In this document: positions 26,373 to 35,414 of the stretch, piece by piece
How positions within the stretch are numbered: the first letter of the stretch is position 1
Layout: every line of letters starts with the position of its first letter
NCBI RefSeq assembly: GCF_000023125.1
Contig: NC_013037.1
Coordinates: forward strand, 2,542,001 to 2,606,000
DNA from: Dyadobacter fermentans DSM 18053
Lineage (GTDB): Bacteria; Bacteroidota; Bacteroidia; Cytophagales; Spirosomataceae
Length of the DNA stretch: 64,000 nt
Direction: 5' to 3'
The notes under the pieces: model-generated
What the model was told of the DNA's origin: nothing
Databases searched by the model: none
Seen by the model: only the letters and a program-made list of their open reading frames with translations
Position numbers and translations under genes: made by a program

Positions 26373-28784
26373 TCAGTTTTTAAAAATCCTTTGTGTAAAA
26401 AGCTTGTCGCTCCCCTGCTCCACACTGAGCAGGTAGATCCCTTTGGTAATGTCTGGAATAGCCACACGACCGCTCCCATTCATTTCCCGCCGCATCACTT
26501 CCACGCCGGCCATATTGATAATTTTCACCGTGGTACGACCGGTTTGCGGAGGCATTTGAAGATCGAGGTAATCGGTCAGTGGATTGGGCGCGATGCGAAA
26601 GGCGACGTCGCCGTTGCGGTACAGCGCGATGATTTTGGAATACTCAAACTGCCCATCCACGTCGATTTGTTTTAAACGATAATAGGAAGTGATACCCGGC
26701 GCTTCGGTATCCGTGAAAGTGTAATGATGTGCATGCTGGGAAGTGAGATTCCCTTTCACCTCCCCGATCAGGCGGAAATCGGTGCCGTCGGTCGAGCGCT
26801 CGATTTCGAAACGTTCATTATCGACTTCGGAAGCGGTTTTCCAGAAAAGCTGCGCCTGGCCGTTGCTGAGTTCTTTTAAATAGAAATCGGCCAGTTCAAC
26901 CGGCAGCGGGTCTTCGATAGGCAATGTCGAATGCGCCAGCAGGCGGATGTAGGCGGCCTGGTAGTAAATCGCCGGCTCGGTGATTTCCCAGCTGTTGGTC
27001 GGCCAGCCGGTGTTGAAATCGAGGTAGCTTTTCTGGCGCGGTTGCCCGAACGGCGGCGACTGGCTACTGATCGTATAGTCGGCATTGGGCCCGCCGACGA
27101 CGTATCCCGGCGCCGGGCCGTTCGGCGACGTGAGCGCATTGTCGTAAATGGTGCCGTCGTTGAACCACGCGTGGTAAATCTCGTTCGCGCAGCGCTCGCC
27201 GCCCACGCCGTACATGTTGGACAAATAAACGAGCCCCTGCGGGTTCACACCATGAAAATAATGGACTTGCTCGGTGGCCTTCCGGCGCAGGCTGGCCGCA
27301 TTGCCCAGTCCGGCTTTGAGCATCGTGCGGTTCACATTGGCATAGTCGGCCTTGGGCATATTGCTGCCCCAGTGATACGACCAGTCGGGCATGAATGCGC
27401 GGTACAGATCGGCCGTCGTCCAGCCGAAGAAATCGTTCCAGTTGCCGTTCACCGCCGTACCGGCCGAGTTCCGAATGGCCGCGGCGACCGTGGGGTTGGC
27501 GCCGGGGAGCTGGGCGTAGCGCAGCAATGCATCCTGCAATTCGGTGGCATCCACGCCCCAATATCCCGAGCTCATGACGTCGGTTCCGGCATAATGATCG
27601 ACTACAAACTGATTGTAAACCGCATTGCCCGTCCGCTCAAAAAGGTAAATCGCGGCGATCACCATCATGTTTCGCTGCGGCCCCACGGCCACATCCGCAT
27701 CGCCGGACACGATGCTGCCGTCGTCGCAGTTGGTTTGTAATGTATTGGCATTGAAAAACGGCTGCACGTAATTAAAGCAGCTCACCGCTTTGGCTTCCAG
27801 CGCTCCCGCGTACGATGCGAGCGCGGGAATACCCGCGTACACGAGCGCCGCGTGCGAGAAAACCGAGGCAATCGTGGCCGATGCCGAAGTGCAGGTAGGG
27901 CCATAGTAACGCCCTTCCACATTCGCGCTGGGCGGTGAAGAGATGTTTTCGCTGTAATTCCGGCTGCCCATTTTGTTGTGCGTGCTGCCGTCGGCATTAG
28001 TCATTTTGAAAAGCCAGTCGAGCTCCCATTTCACCTCGTCGAGCAAGTCGGGAATGCCGTTGCTGCTTTCGGGAATGTTGAAATTATCTGTAAAAACCGA
28101 AGGGTTTTCCTCGTAGGCATAGAGCAGGTCGTGCAGCGGGCTGTGCGTAAACGCCACATACTTATTATAATCTCCCGCATCGAACCAGCCGCCGGTGAGG
28201 TTCTTTTCCAGCGTGGCATTGCTTTGGTCGTACACGTAGCGGCACTGCTGGTCCTGCAATGCATTCATGAAATTGTTGCCGTCCGTCCATTTGCTTTGGG
28301 CATAAGGGGCCACTTTCGGTAGGTTGCAGCGGTTGTAATAAAACATTTTAACGGCCGCCAGCATCACATTGCCGTAGGGATTGGACGTCACTTCAAAAAC
28401 GGCCGAGCGCTGGTTGTTCGCCGGATCAAATACATAATAGCTTCCCACGGCGTTCAGCGCCGAGAAATCGAACCACCAACCCTGGTCGCCGGATGTGGCC
28501 TGTGTGTTACCATTATTCCAAACGGTAACCGGGCCGGTGAACACCACCGCATTGGTGACGCTGTTCCGCACTTCCATTGTCGCAGGCGGCGTGTAGCTCA
28601 ATGCTGCATTGTAACCCACAACCGGATTGCTGAGCACAGCCACCTTTTCGGCGGCGGGCGCATATCCGAACTGATCGACGTGAATGAACTGGCTAACCTG
28701 CGCAACTCCCTGCACCGATAGCATCAATCCCAGCAAAAGCATCAGAATGCCCTTCCCTGGCAAATGGAGGTAATGTTTCCTCAT
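26373..28784 (-). CDS. T9SS-secreted GH9 cellulase
   Basis: An 803-residue secreted endoglucanase-type enzyme: signal peptide (1-28), an Ig-like CelD_N domain (about 32-135), and a GH9 (alpha/alpha)6 barrel (about 145-615). The barrel has the catalytic-base motif DAGDYNKY at 202-209 and the catalytic Glu in SWEITEPAIYYQ near 600. A fibronectin-like linker and a C-terminal type IX sorting domain (about 725-803, APNPLTDYLDL to FTQRIFKN) follow. It should cleave beta-1,4-glucan at the cell surface or outside. It is isolated from the window's SusC/D genes. The gene diverges from hmgA. Confidence 0.92.
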   Translation of the reverse strand: MRKHYLHLPGKGILMLLLGLMLSVQGVAQVSQFIHVDQFGYAPAAEKVAVLSNPVVGYNAALSYTPPATMEVRNSVTNAVVFTGPVTVWNNGNTQATSGDQGWWFDFSALNAVGSYYVFDPANNQRSAVFEVTSNPYGNVMLAAVKMFYYNRCNLPKVAPYAQSKWTDGNNFMNALQDQQCRYVYDQSNATLEKNLTGGWFDAGDYNKYVAFTHSPLHDLLYAYEENPSVFTDNFNIPESSNGIPDLLDEVKWELDWLFKMTNADGSTHNKMGSRNYSENISSPPSANVEGRYYGPTCTSASATIASVFSHAALVYAGIPALASYAGALEAKAVSCFNYVQPFFNANTLQTNCDDGSIVSGDADVAVGPQRNMMVIAAIYLFERTGNAVYNQFVVDHYAGTDVMSSGYWGVDATELQDALLRYAQLPGANPTVAAAIRNSAGTAVNGNWNDFFGWTTADLYRAFMPDWSYHWGSNMPKADYANVNRTMLKAGLGNAASLRRKATEQVHYFHGVNPQGLVYLSNMYGVGGERCANEIYHAWFNDGTIYDNALTSPNGPAPGYVVGGPNADYTISSQSPPFGQPRQKSYLDFNTGWPTNSWEITEPAIYYQAAYIRLLAHSTLPIEDPLPVELADFYLKELSNGQAQLFWKTASEVDNERFEIERSTDGTDFRLIGEVKGNLTSQHAHHYTFTDTEAPGITSYYRLKQIDVDGQFEYSKIIALYRNGDVAFRIAPNPLTDYLDLQMPPQTGRTTVKIINMAGVEVMRREMNGSGRVAIPDITKGIYLLSVEQGSDKLFTQRIFKN

Positions 28785-29076
28785 GGCTAAAATGGTTTGA
28801 ATTGATTGGAAAATGCTGTGTTCAGATCAACAACAGAGGCGGCAAATGCCTTTTTCAGCTAGGATGGGAGATGTACTCAGTCCTGGGGACACATGTAGAA
28901 TTGAAATACATCCAAAGTTATTCCTAAATATTTAGAGAACAAATAAGATTCGCATGTAGAACTTATTAAATGGAGCTATTTTTTTCTCTAAAATAATACA
29001 AATATTTATTGAAATATTGAATTGCTTTTCTTATAATTGCATAGACAACTATTGGCAAACTTACATTGCGAAGCAC
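28785..29076. other. Divergent promoter region, GH9 versus hmgA
   Basis: An AT-rich 292-base stretch separating the divergently read GH9 and homogentisate dioxygenase genes. No repeat, hairpin or gene was recognised. An in-frame ATG at 29017 could extend hmgA by 20 residues, but the extension is cysteine-rich and unlike the family. Confidence 0.5.
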
Positions 29077-30234
29077 ATGCCGATCTATCAAAAACTAGGA
29101 ACCATCCCGCCCAAGCGCCACACGCAGTTCCGAAAACCGGACGGCGGGCTTTACTATGAAGAACTCTTTGGAACGATCGGTTTCGAAGGCATGTCTTCCC
29201 TCCTCTATCACACCTGGCGGCCCACGCAGGTGAAATCGCTTGGCGAGCCCATTGACATTTCCCCGCGCGTGGCTGTGACCAACAATATGATGATGCGAAA
29301 GCTGATCGGCTTCGACATGAAACCGGCGGCGGATTATCTCGACAGCCGAACGCCGTTACTCATGAACCGCGATCTTATTCTCGGCCTGGCCGCCCCCAGC
29401 GGTGCTCCGATGGATTATTTTTACAAAAATGCCGACGCCGACGAGCTCCTGTTCGTACACCGCGGCTCGGGCAGGCTGCGCACGCCGTTCGGGCAGGTGC
29501 CATTCACATATGGAGATTATGTACTGATTCCCAGGGGTACAATTTACCAGATCGACTTCGATGGGCCTGATAACCGCCTGCTTTACCTCGAATCACATTC
29601 GCCCATTTACACGCCCAAACGCTACCGCAACCATTTCGGTCAGCTCACCGAGCATTCGCCGTATTGCGAGCGTGATTATGTGCTGCCCCGAGACCTCGAA
29701 ACACACGACGAGCACGGGGATTTTGTCGTTAAAATCAAGAAACAGAGCCATTTTCACCCGGTCACCTACGAAACGCACCCGTTTGATGTCATCGGCTGGG
29801 ACGGATACAATTATCCGTGGGCGTTTTCGATCCATAATTTCGAACCGATTACCGGCCGCATTCACCAGCCGCCGCCCGTGCACCAGACGTTCCAGACCGA
29901 CGCATTTGTAGTATGCTCGTTTTGCCCGCGGCTTTACGATTACCACCCGCTGGCCATTCCTGCACCCTACAACCACAGCAATATCGACTCCGACGAGGTC
30001 CTGTACTACGTCGACGGCGACTTCATGAGCCGCAACGACATCGCGCAGGGGCACATTACGCTCCACCCGGGCGGCATCCCGCACGGTCCGCACCCAGGCG
30101 CCTACGAACGGAGCATCGGCAAAAAAGAGACCCAAGAACTCGCCGTCATGGTCGACACTTTCCGCCCACTCATGCTCACCGAACAGGCAATGGCGATTGA
30201 CGACGGGCGGTACTTTATGAGTTGGGGGGAATGA
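29077..30234 (+). CDS. hmgA: Homogentisate 1,2-dioxygenase
   Basis: A 385-residue member of the HmgA family, shorter than the proteobacterial enzymes but typical for Bacteroidota. Start chosen at ATG 29077 (MPIYQKLGTIPPKRHTQFR). The C-terminal cupin carries the iron site, with histidines and a glutamate in DEVLYYVDGDF and HPGGIPHGPHPGAYE. It opens the homogentisate ring to maleylacetoacetate, the third step of tyrosine breakdown after HppD. The stop codon TGA is itself part of a repeat unit that starts the cassette at 30229. It leads a four-gene operon that lacks a recognisable maleylacetoacetate isomerase. Confidence 0.93.
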   Translation: MPIYQKLGTIPPKRHTQFRKPDGGLYYEELFGTIGFEGMSSLLYHTWRPTQVKSLGEPIDISPRVAVTNNMMMRKLIGFDMKPAADYLDSRTPLLMNRDLILGLAAPSGAPMDYFYKNADADELLFVHRGSGRLRTPFGQVPFTYGDYVLIPRGTIYQIDFDGPDNRLLYLESHSPIYTPKRYRNHFGQLTEHSPYCERDYVLPRDLETHDEHGDFVVKIKKQSHFHPVTYETHPFDVIGWDGYNYPWAFSIHNFEPITGRIHQPPPVHQTFQTDAFVVCSFCPRLYDYHPLAIPAPYNHSNIDSDEVLYYVDGDFMSRNDIAQGHITLHPGGIPHGPHPGAYERSIGKKETQELAVMVDTFRPLMLTEQAMAIDDGRYFMSWGE

Positions 30235-30458
30235 GTGAACTTTGAATGAGTGAACTTTGAATGAGTGAATGAGTGAATCTTAAATTTTGAATGATTGAAT
30301 GATTGAATGATTGAATAATTTTTTGTTTGATCTGGTCATGAAATTTTTATTCAATCATTCACTCATTCACTCATTCACACATTCAATCATTCAATCATTC
30401 CTCGTTCCACGGCGGATCATTCACCCATTCACTCATTCACTCATTCACCCATTCACCC
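30229..30458. repeat. Composite octamer repeat cassette between hmgA and hppD
   Basis: The left arm of GAATGAGT and GAATGATT octamers runs 30229-30316, starting inside the hmgA stop codon. A 35-base AT-rich centre follows, then complementary octamers (ATTCAATC, ATTCACTC, ATTCACCC) from about 30350 to 30458. A degenerate 20-mer (TCGTTCCACGGCGGATCATT at about 30402-30421) is present. The last unit runs directly into the hppD ATG. The arms are complementary and could form a long hairpin between the two cistrons. Confidence 0.9.
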
Positions 30459-31583
30459 ATGCTCCCCCAAACCGCCCCCGCCCCCCGCCACACGACCGAC
30501 TTCCTGCCTATTAACGGGACGGATTATGTGGAACTTTATGTCGGGAATGCGCTGCAATCGGCGCATTATTTCCGGAATGCATTCGGGTTTCAGCCGCTGG
30601 CGATGGCCGGGCTTGAAACCGGGCTCACCGACCGCGAATCGTACGTGGTGGTGCAGGACAAGATCCGGCTCGTTTTCACCTCTCCGCTGCACGGCGGCAC
30701 GGCCATTGGCGCGCATATCGACCGCCATGGCGATGGTGTAAAGGCCATTGCATTGTGGGTGGACGATGCCGAAAGTGCGTTTCGCGAGACCGTCAGCCGC
30801 GGGGCCGAGCCCTTTTTTGAACCGGTTACCGAGCAGGACGCACACGGCCGGACGGTGCGGGCCGGAATATGCACTTATGGTGACACGGTGCATGTTTTTG
30901 TGGAGCGGACGCATTATGATGGCGTTTTCCTTCCCGGATTTGTCGCCTGGCAGCCGGAGCACTCGCCCGGGCCGGTCGGGTTGCGGTATATCGATCACAT
31001 GGTAGGGAATGTGGGCTGGAACGAAATGAACCGCTGGGTGAAGTTTTACGAGGAAGTGATGGGTTTTAAAATGATGGTTTCTTTCGATGACAAGGACATT
31101 TCGACGGAATATTCGGCGCTCATGAGCAAAGTGATGAGCAATGGCAACGGGCGGATCAAGTTTCCGATCAACGAACCGGCGGAGGGTAAGAAGAAATCGC
31201 AGGTGGAAGAATACCTCGATTTTTACGGCGGCCCGGGCGTGCAGCATATTGCCGTGGCTACCGACCACATTGTCGACACCGTGCGTGCGCTGCGCGACCG
31301 CGGCGTGGAGTTTCTGCGCGTCCCTGCGGCCTATTACGACGACCTCCTCAGCCGCGTCGGGCATATCGATGAAGACATGGAAAGCCTCCGCGAACTCGGC
31401 ATTCTGGTCGACCGCGACGACGAGGGTTACCTCTTGCAGATATTTACCCGGCCGGTCATGCCCCGCCCTACTTTGTTTTTTGAGATCATTCAAAGAAAAG
31501 GTGCGCAATCGTTTGGGAAAGGGAATTTCAAAGCATTGTTCGAGGCGATCGAGCGCGAGCAGATGGCGCGCGGCACACTTTAA
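30459..31583 (+). CDS. hppD: 4-hydroxyphenylpyruvate dioxygenase
   Basis: A 374-residue non-heme iron dioxygenase of the vicinal oxygen chelate fold. Three iron ligands are visible: His in YIDHMVGNVGWNEM, His in GPGVQHIAVATDHI and Glu in LFFEIIQRKG. It converts 4-hydroxyphenylpyruvate to homogentisate, feeding HmgA. The start ATG comes straight after repeat octamers, so no ordinary ribosome-binding site is present upstream. The proline-rich first residues (LPQTAPAPRH) are probably derived from repeat-adjacent sequence. It is 12 bases upstream of phhA. Confidence 0.93.
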   Translation: MLPQTAPAPRHTTDFLPINGTDYVELYVGNALQSAHYFRNAFGFQPLAMAGLETGLTDRESYVVVQDKIRLVFTSPLHGGTAIGAHIDRHGDGVKAIALWVDDAESAFRETVSRGAEPFFEPVTEQDAHGRTVRAGICTYGDTVHVFVERTHYDGVFLPGFVAWQPEHSPGPVGLRYIDHMVGNVGWNEMNRWVKFYEEVMGFKMMVSFDDKDISTEYSALMSKVMSNGNGRIKFPINEPAEGKKKSQVEEYLDFYGGPGVQHIAVATDHIVDTVRALRDRGVEFLRVPAAYYDDLLSRVGHIDEDMESLRELGILVDRDDEGYLLQIFTRPVMPRPTLFFEIIQRKGAQSFGKGNFKALFEAIEREQMARGTL

Positions 31584-31595
31584 CGCAAACCCACC

Positions 31596-32330
31596 ATGAA
31601 CCAGGATTATGAACGCTACACCGACGCCGACCACCGGATGTGGCAGCAACTCTTCGAACGGCAAATGCAGCAGCTGCCGCGCATTGCCAGCCAGGCTTAC
31701 CTGGACGGTATTGCGAAAGTAGGCTTTGTACCCGACCATATCCCGCATTTTGAACGCGAAACCAATCCTGCGCTTCGTGCATTGACCGGCTGGGAAGTGT
31801 ACGTGGTGCCGGGACTGATCCCTCACCGCGAATTTTACACGCATTTGTACAACTGCCAGTTCCCCGCATCGAGCTGGCTTCGCAAACCCGAACAGATCGA
31901 CTACCTGGAAGAGCCCGACATGTTCCACGACACCTTCGGACACGTGCCGCTGCTGAGTAACGAGGCATTCTGTGCCTTCATGGCGCATTTAAGCGAAGTG
32001 GCATTGAAGCATATCGACCAGGAGGAAATCCTGCAACGCATTTCGCGGCTCTATTGGTACACCGTCGAATTCGGGCTGATCCGTGAAAAAGGTGCACTGA
32101 AAATCTACGGCGGAGGCATTATTTCTTCTTCTGGTGAAAGCCGGTATTGCCTGTGCGACGATGTTCCCAAGATCGACTTCGACCTCGCATTGGTGCTCGA
32201 CACGCCCTACCATATCGATCGCTTCCAGGACCATTATTTCGTGATCAGCTCCTACGAGCAGCTTTACGAGTCGGTTACCGGCATTGAACCGCTGCTGGAA
32301 GCGCATCTTTCCACCGGTATTAACCATTAA
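31596..32330 (+). CDS. phhA: Phenylalanine 4-monooxygenase
   Basis: A 244-residue aromatic amino acid hydroxylase, the catalytic domain only, as in bacterial PhhA. The iron ligands are in FHDTFGHVPLLSN (two His) and the following Glu in LYWYTVEFGLI. It uses a reduced pterin to convert phenylalanine to tyrosine. An aminotransferase for tyrosine and a pterin dehydratase are not present in the window. It lies between hppD and fahA with gaps of 12 and 5 bases, a tight operon. Confidence 0.93.
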   Translation: MNQDYERYTDADHRMWQQLFERQMQQLPRIASQAYLDGIAKVGFVPDHIPHFERETNPALRALTGWEVYVVPGLIPHREFYTHLYNCQFPASSWLRKPEQIDYLEEPDMFHDTFGHVPLLSNEAFCAFMAHLSEVALKHIDQEEILQRISRLYWYTVEFGLIREKGALKIYGGGIISSSGESRYCLCDDVPKIDFDLALVLDTPYHIDRFQDHYFVISSYEQLYESVTGIEPLLEAHLSTGINH

Positions 32331-32335
32331 ATGAT

Positions 32336-33577
32336 ATGCAGAACTCCTGGCTGCCGGTTGCCCCGGATTCCGATTTTTCGATTCATAACCTGCCTTTCGG
32401 GATATTCAGCGATGAGCGCCCGGCGCGGGCGGGTGTGGCGATCGGCGAATGGGTGATTGACCTGTCGGCAGCCTACGCGCTGAATATGTTCCCGCAATAT
32501 CCCGAAGCCGGGAGTGCATTCCGAAAGCCGGTGCTGAACGACCTCATCGCATTAGGCCGGAATTTTTCCGAATATGTGCGCCATACGATCCAATTCGCCC
32601 TTTCCGACCCGGATTCCGTGCTCAACCAGTACGCCGCAAACCTGCTGATCGCTCAGAAAGGCATTCAAATGCACATGCCGCTGAAAGTCGGGAACTACAC
32701 CGATTTTTATTCGAGTGAAGAACATGCCTTGAGCGTCGGTCAGATTTTCCGGCCTGATAACCCGCTATTTCCCAACTGGCGGCACATGCCTGTCGCTTAC
32801 CACGGGCGCGCGTCGTCGATCGTCGTTTCGGGCACACCGGTGCGCCGGCCGGCGGGACAAATTATCCAGGAAAATGGCATACCTGCATTCGCACCGACGA
32901 ATGCGCTGGATTTCGAGCTGGAACTGGCATTTGTGATCGGCAAAGATTCGGTTATCGGGCAGCCCCTAGCGGTTGCTGATGCTGAAACGTACATTTTTGG
33001 CGCCATGCTTTTTAACGACTGGTCGGCACGAGACATCCAAAGGTGGGAGTACCAGCCATTGGGGCCATTCACGAGCAAAAACTTCGCGTCCGGGGTTTCT
33101 CCGTGGATTGTGACCCTGGATGCCCTCGCGCCGTTCCGCACGCCCGCTCCCCCGCAGGAGCCCGCGCCACTCCCCTACCTTGCCTGCGAACCGCGCGAGA
33201 ATTTTGACTTGTCGCTGTCCGTGGGCATCAGGTGCGGCAATGGCGCAGAGCATACCGTATGCCGGACAAACGCCCGGCACCTTTACTGGACGGCCGCACA
33301 GCAAATTGCCCACCACACGGTAACCGGCTGCAACCTGCAAACCGGCGATCTCATCGCCACAGGGACAATCAGCGGCTGGGAACGTGGCGAGAAAGGTTGC
33401 CTGCTCGAAGCCACCCTGAACGGCACTGAAGCCGTGCAGCTCGGCGAAAACGTCACAAGGCGCTTCCTCGAAGACGGCGACGAGGTGATTATGCGAGGAT
33501 TTGGCCAAAACGGCCATGTGCGGGTTGGGTTCGGGGAACTGAAAGGCAGGGTGTTGGCAAGCCAAATGGGACGCTAA
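32336..33577 (+). CDS. fahA: Fumarylacetoacetase
   Basis: A 413-residue enzyme with the two-domain FAH layout: an N-terminal SH3-like domain (about 1-115) and the catalytic C-terminal domain. Diagnostic blocks are MPVAYHGRASSIVVSGTPV, FNDWSARDIQRWEYQPLGPF and SGVSPWIVTLDAL. It splits fumarylacetoacetate to fumarate and acetoacetate, ending the pathway encoded by the three genes upstream. The TetR gene follows after 39 bases and has its own promoter. Confidence 0.93.
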   Translation: MQNSWLPVAPDSDFSIHNLPFGIFSDERPARAGVAIGEWVIDLSAAYALNMFPQYPEAGSAFRKPVLNDLIALGRNFSEYVRHTIQFALSDPDSVLNQYAANLLIAQKGIQMHMPLKVGNYTDFYSSEEHALSVGQIFRPDNPLFPNWRHMPVAYHGRASSIVVSGTPVRRPAGQIIQENGIPAFAPTNALDFELELAFVIGKDSVIGQPLAVADAETYIFGAMLFNDWSARDIQRWEYQPLGPFTSKNFASGVSPWIVTLDALAPFRTPAPPQEPAPLPYLACEPRENFDLSLSVGIRCGNGAEHTVCRTNARHLYWTAAQQIAHHTVTGCNLQTGDLIATGTISGWERGEKGCLLEATLNGTEAVQLGENVTRRFLEDGDEVIMRGFGQNGHVRVGFGELKGRVLASQMGR

Positions 33578-33581
33578 TGAC

Positions 33582-33612
33582 TTGCATTCATAAATACCAA
33601 TTGGTATATTTG
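33582..33612 (+). promoter_or_regulatory. TTG-N20-TATATTTG promoter of the TetR gene
   Basis: TTG at 33582-33584 and TATATTTG at 33605-33612 (spacer 20) closely match the Bacteroidota housekeeping consensus. The -7 element ends 4 bases before the TetR ATG at 33617, so the predicted transcript would have little or no 5' leader. Confidence 0.6.
33594..33607. promoter_or_regulatory. TetR-family operator palindrome
   Basis: ATACCAATTGGTAT is a perfect 14-bp palindrome overlapping the -7 element of the promoter just described. The ACC...GGT half-sites are usual for TetR dimers. Its place in the promoter points to autorepression of the gene at 33617. Confidence 0.7.
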
Positions 33613-33616
33613 TTCT

Positions 33617-34219
33617 ATGAACATTGGAACATCAAAAGCAGAGCGCACCCGAAATTTTATTATTGAAAAAACCGCAGAGATTTTCAACCGGAAGGGCTAT
33701 GCGGGCACGTCCATGTCGGACATTACCGAGGCGACGGGGCTTACTAAAGGCAGCATTTACGGAAATTTCGAGAATAAGGAAGAAGTAGCGCTGGCAGTAT
33801 TCGAATACAACCGTTCGCTGGTTTTCAACACCGTGCAGGCTCAGCTTGAAAAAGCGGAGACATATTTTGACAAAATGATGGTCTACGGCAGCGTTTACAA
33901 GGACGTCATCGCCAGCGTGGGCAACCGCGGCGGATGCCCGATCCTCAACACGGCCGTGGAGGCCGACGATACCAATGTCCCTTTGCAGCTTAGCGCCGCC
34001 AAAGCGCTTTTCAGCTGGAAAAAGAACCTGGTCGACATCATCCAGCGAGGGATCGCGGCAGGTGAGTTTCGTGACGGGACCGATGCCGAGGGAATGGCCG
34101 TGTCCATCATTGCCCTCATCGAAGGCGGAGTAATGATTTCGAAGGTCACGAACGATTATGCCAATATGGACCGCGTGCTGGCCACCGTGCAGCAACTTGT
34201 GAAAGGCATCCGCGCGTAA
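33617..34219 (+). CDS. TetR-family transcriptional regulator
   Basis: A 200-residue repressor. The N-terminal helix-turn-helix is MSDITEATGLTKGSIYGNFENKEE (about 33-56, written here from the first 20 residues as the diagnostic part). The C-terminal half is the helical ligand and dimerisation domain, ending with TVQQLVKGIRA. The palindrome 10 bases upstream is likely its own binding site. It is downstream of the tyrosine operon but has a separate promoter, so a role in tyrosine catabolism is possible but not shown. Ligand unknown. Confidence 0.88.
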   Translation: MNIGTSKAERTRNFIIEKTAEIFNRKGYAGTSMSDITEATGLTKGSIYGNFENKEEVALAVFEYNRSLVFNTVQAQLEKAETYFDKMMVYGSVYKDVIASVGNRGGCPILNTAVEADDTNVPLQLSAAKALFSWKKNLVDIIQRGIAAGEFRDGTDAEGMAVSIIALIEGGVMISKVTNDYANMDRVLATVQQLVKGIRA

Positions 34220-34402
34220 ATATCGCGCTCCTTTTCCGCCGAAAGTTCGTCTGCTCCGCGCCGCTGGTCAGCCGTGCACACCGATGGTAATTTAGTGACT
34301 AAAAATATAACATTGCCGGGATCGCAACGTAAGTGCTTTTTTCTAAATTTGGAAGCATTGCCATGCAATAACCAATCTTCCAAGCAAAAACCATTTAACA
34401 CA

Positions 34403-34774
34403 ATGAAAGTAAAGTACTTACTGACCATGATTCTGGCGCTTACCATCTTCGCGGTAGCCGCAAAAGACCTCAAAACCGCCAACGACCTGATCGGAACGTG
34501 GAAATACACCGTTTCCAATGTACCGCCCGAGTACGAAACCGGCGTCATGACGTTCGAGGAGAAAGACAACAAAACCACCGGCTACCTGGGCCAGCAGGAA
34601 CGCATGGAAATGAAGGAACTGACGGTAGACCAGGGCAAAGTCACCTTCAAACTCGATTTCCAGGGCGGCATCCTCACGGTAACCATGACGCAGGATGGCG
34701 ACAAACTTTCGGGCACCATTGTGTCACAGGATGGCGAATTCCCGATTACGGCGGTGAAAGAACCTGCCAAATAA
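34403..34774 (+). CDS. Small exported protein of unknown function
   Basis: A 123-residue protein with a signal peptide (MKVKYLLTMILALTIFAVAA) and a mature part that looks like a small beta-barrel. It contains LIGTWKYTVSNVPPEYETGV and repeating strand-like segments ending in FPITAVKEPAK. Lipocalin-like proteins have this LxGTWK start, so a periplasmic binding or structural role is plausible. I chose ATG 34403 because the open frame before it lacks a leader. A shared terminator separates it from the convergent lipoprotein gene. Confidence 0.75.
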   Translation: MKVKYLLTMILALTIFAVAAKDLKTANDLIGTWKYTVSNVPPEYETGVMTFEEKDNKTTGYLGQQERMEMKELTVDQGKVTFKLDFQGGILTVTMTQDGDKLSGTIVSQDGEFPITAVKEPAK

Positions 34775-34791
34775 GGCATTCAGTTACAAGC

Positions 34792-34828
34792 AAAAAGCCG
34801 GAGCAGAATAGCTGTCTCCGGCTTTTTT
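34792..34828. terminator. Bidirectional intrinsic terminator
   Basis: A 9-10 bp stem (AAAGCCGGAG at 34794-34803 with CTCCGGCTTT at 34816-34825) with A-run before and T-run after lies between two convergent genes. It can serve both the small exported protein and the lipoprotein. Confidence 0.9.
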
Positions 34829-34834
34829 GGGTCC

Positions 34835-35305
34835 TTATTTTACCCTTACGTACTTTTCGATATTCAATCGTTCCACACCGGCTGCCTCCACCTTCTCCAC
34901 GCCCCGCTGCACAAGCGTATCGTTTTGAATGGAAATGGTGAAATGAAATTCGTTCCCCTCCCAGTCGCGCGCCGTGCAGTATTCCAGTTTCTCGGTGTAG
35001 GCGCTGTCTTGCAGCGTATAGGCCCCTCCGCCTGCGGAAAAGCTTGCCGTGGAATCTTTCCCTTTGCTGAGATCGTGCTGCAAAAAGGCGAAATGGCTGT
35101 CGTTGATGATTTTAATGAACGAAACATTTTTCGTGTAGTCGGTCACAGTGGTGTCGCCCTTCTCGATTAATGTGCCGCTGAGGAGTTTCCAGGTGCCTTC
35201 GAGCTCGCTGGGCTTGTTTTCATGGCCTTGCTGCCCGGCTTCCGGATTGCCGCAGGATGTAAAAATGAATGCGGCCAAAAGCCATGCAGGGAAATGTGTT
35301 TTCAT
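34835..35305 (-). CDS. Small lipoprotein, lipocalin/DUF4488-like
   Basis: A 156-residue lipoprotein. The lipobox is FIFTSC with Cys at about residue 18. The mature part starts ELEGTWKLLSGTLIEKGDTT and contains FHFTISIQNDTLVQRGVEKV and a final IEKYVRVK. These beta-strand patterns match lipocalin-like DUF4488-type proteins anchored in the outer membrane or periplasmic face. Ligand unknown. Converges with the other LxGTWK protein at 34403-34774, so two similarly shaped small proteins face each other. Confidence 0.75.
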   Translation of the reverse strand: MKTHFPAWLLAAFIFTSCGNPEAGQQGHENKPSELEGTWKLLSGTLIEKGDTTVTDYTKNVSFIKIINDSHFAFLQHDLSKGKDSTASFSAGGGAYTLQDSAYTEKLEYCTARDWEGNEFHFTISIQNDTLVQRGVEKVEAAGVERLNIEKYVRVK

Positions 35306-35414
35306 AAATGTCGGTTGTTGTCAGGGGTTTCAATGGATAATCCAAACGGTTCGATCATATTGGACCAAAGGTACAAAAATCAATGTACCCTGCTGGTTGG
35401 CATTACGCGGTATC

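Noticed and set aside
30453..31988. 511-codon minus-strand open frame across hppD and phhA
   Set aside because: It lies opposite two well-supported enzymes in one tight operon and has no recognisable protein features.
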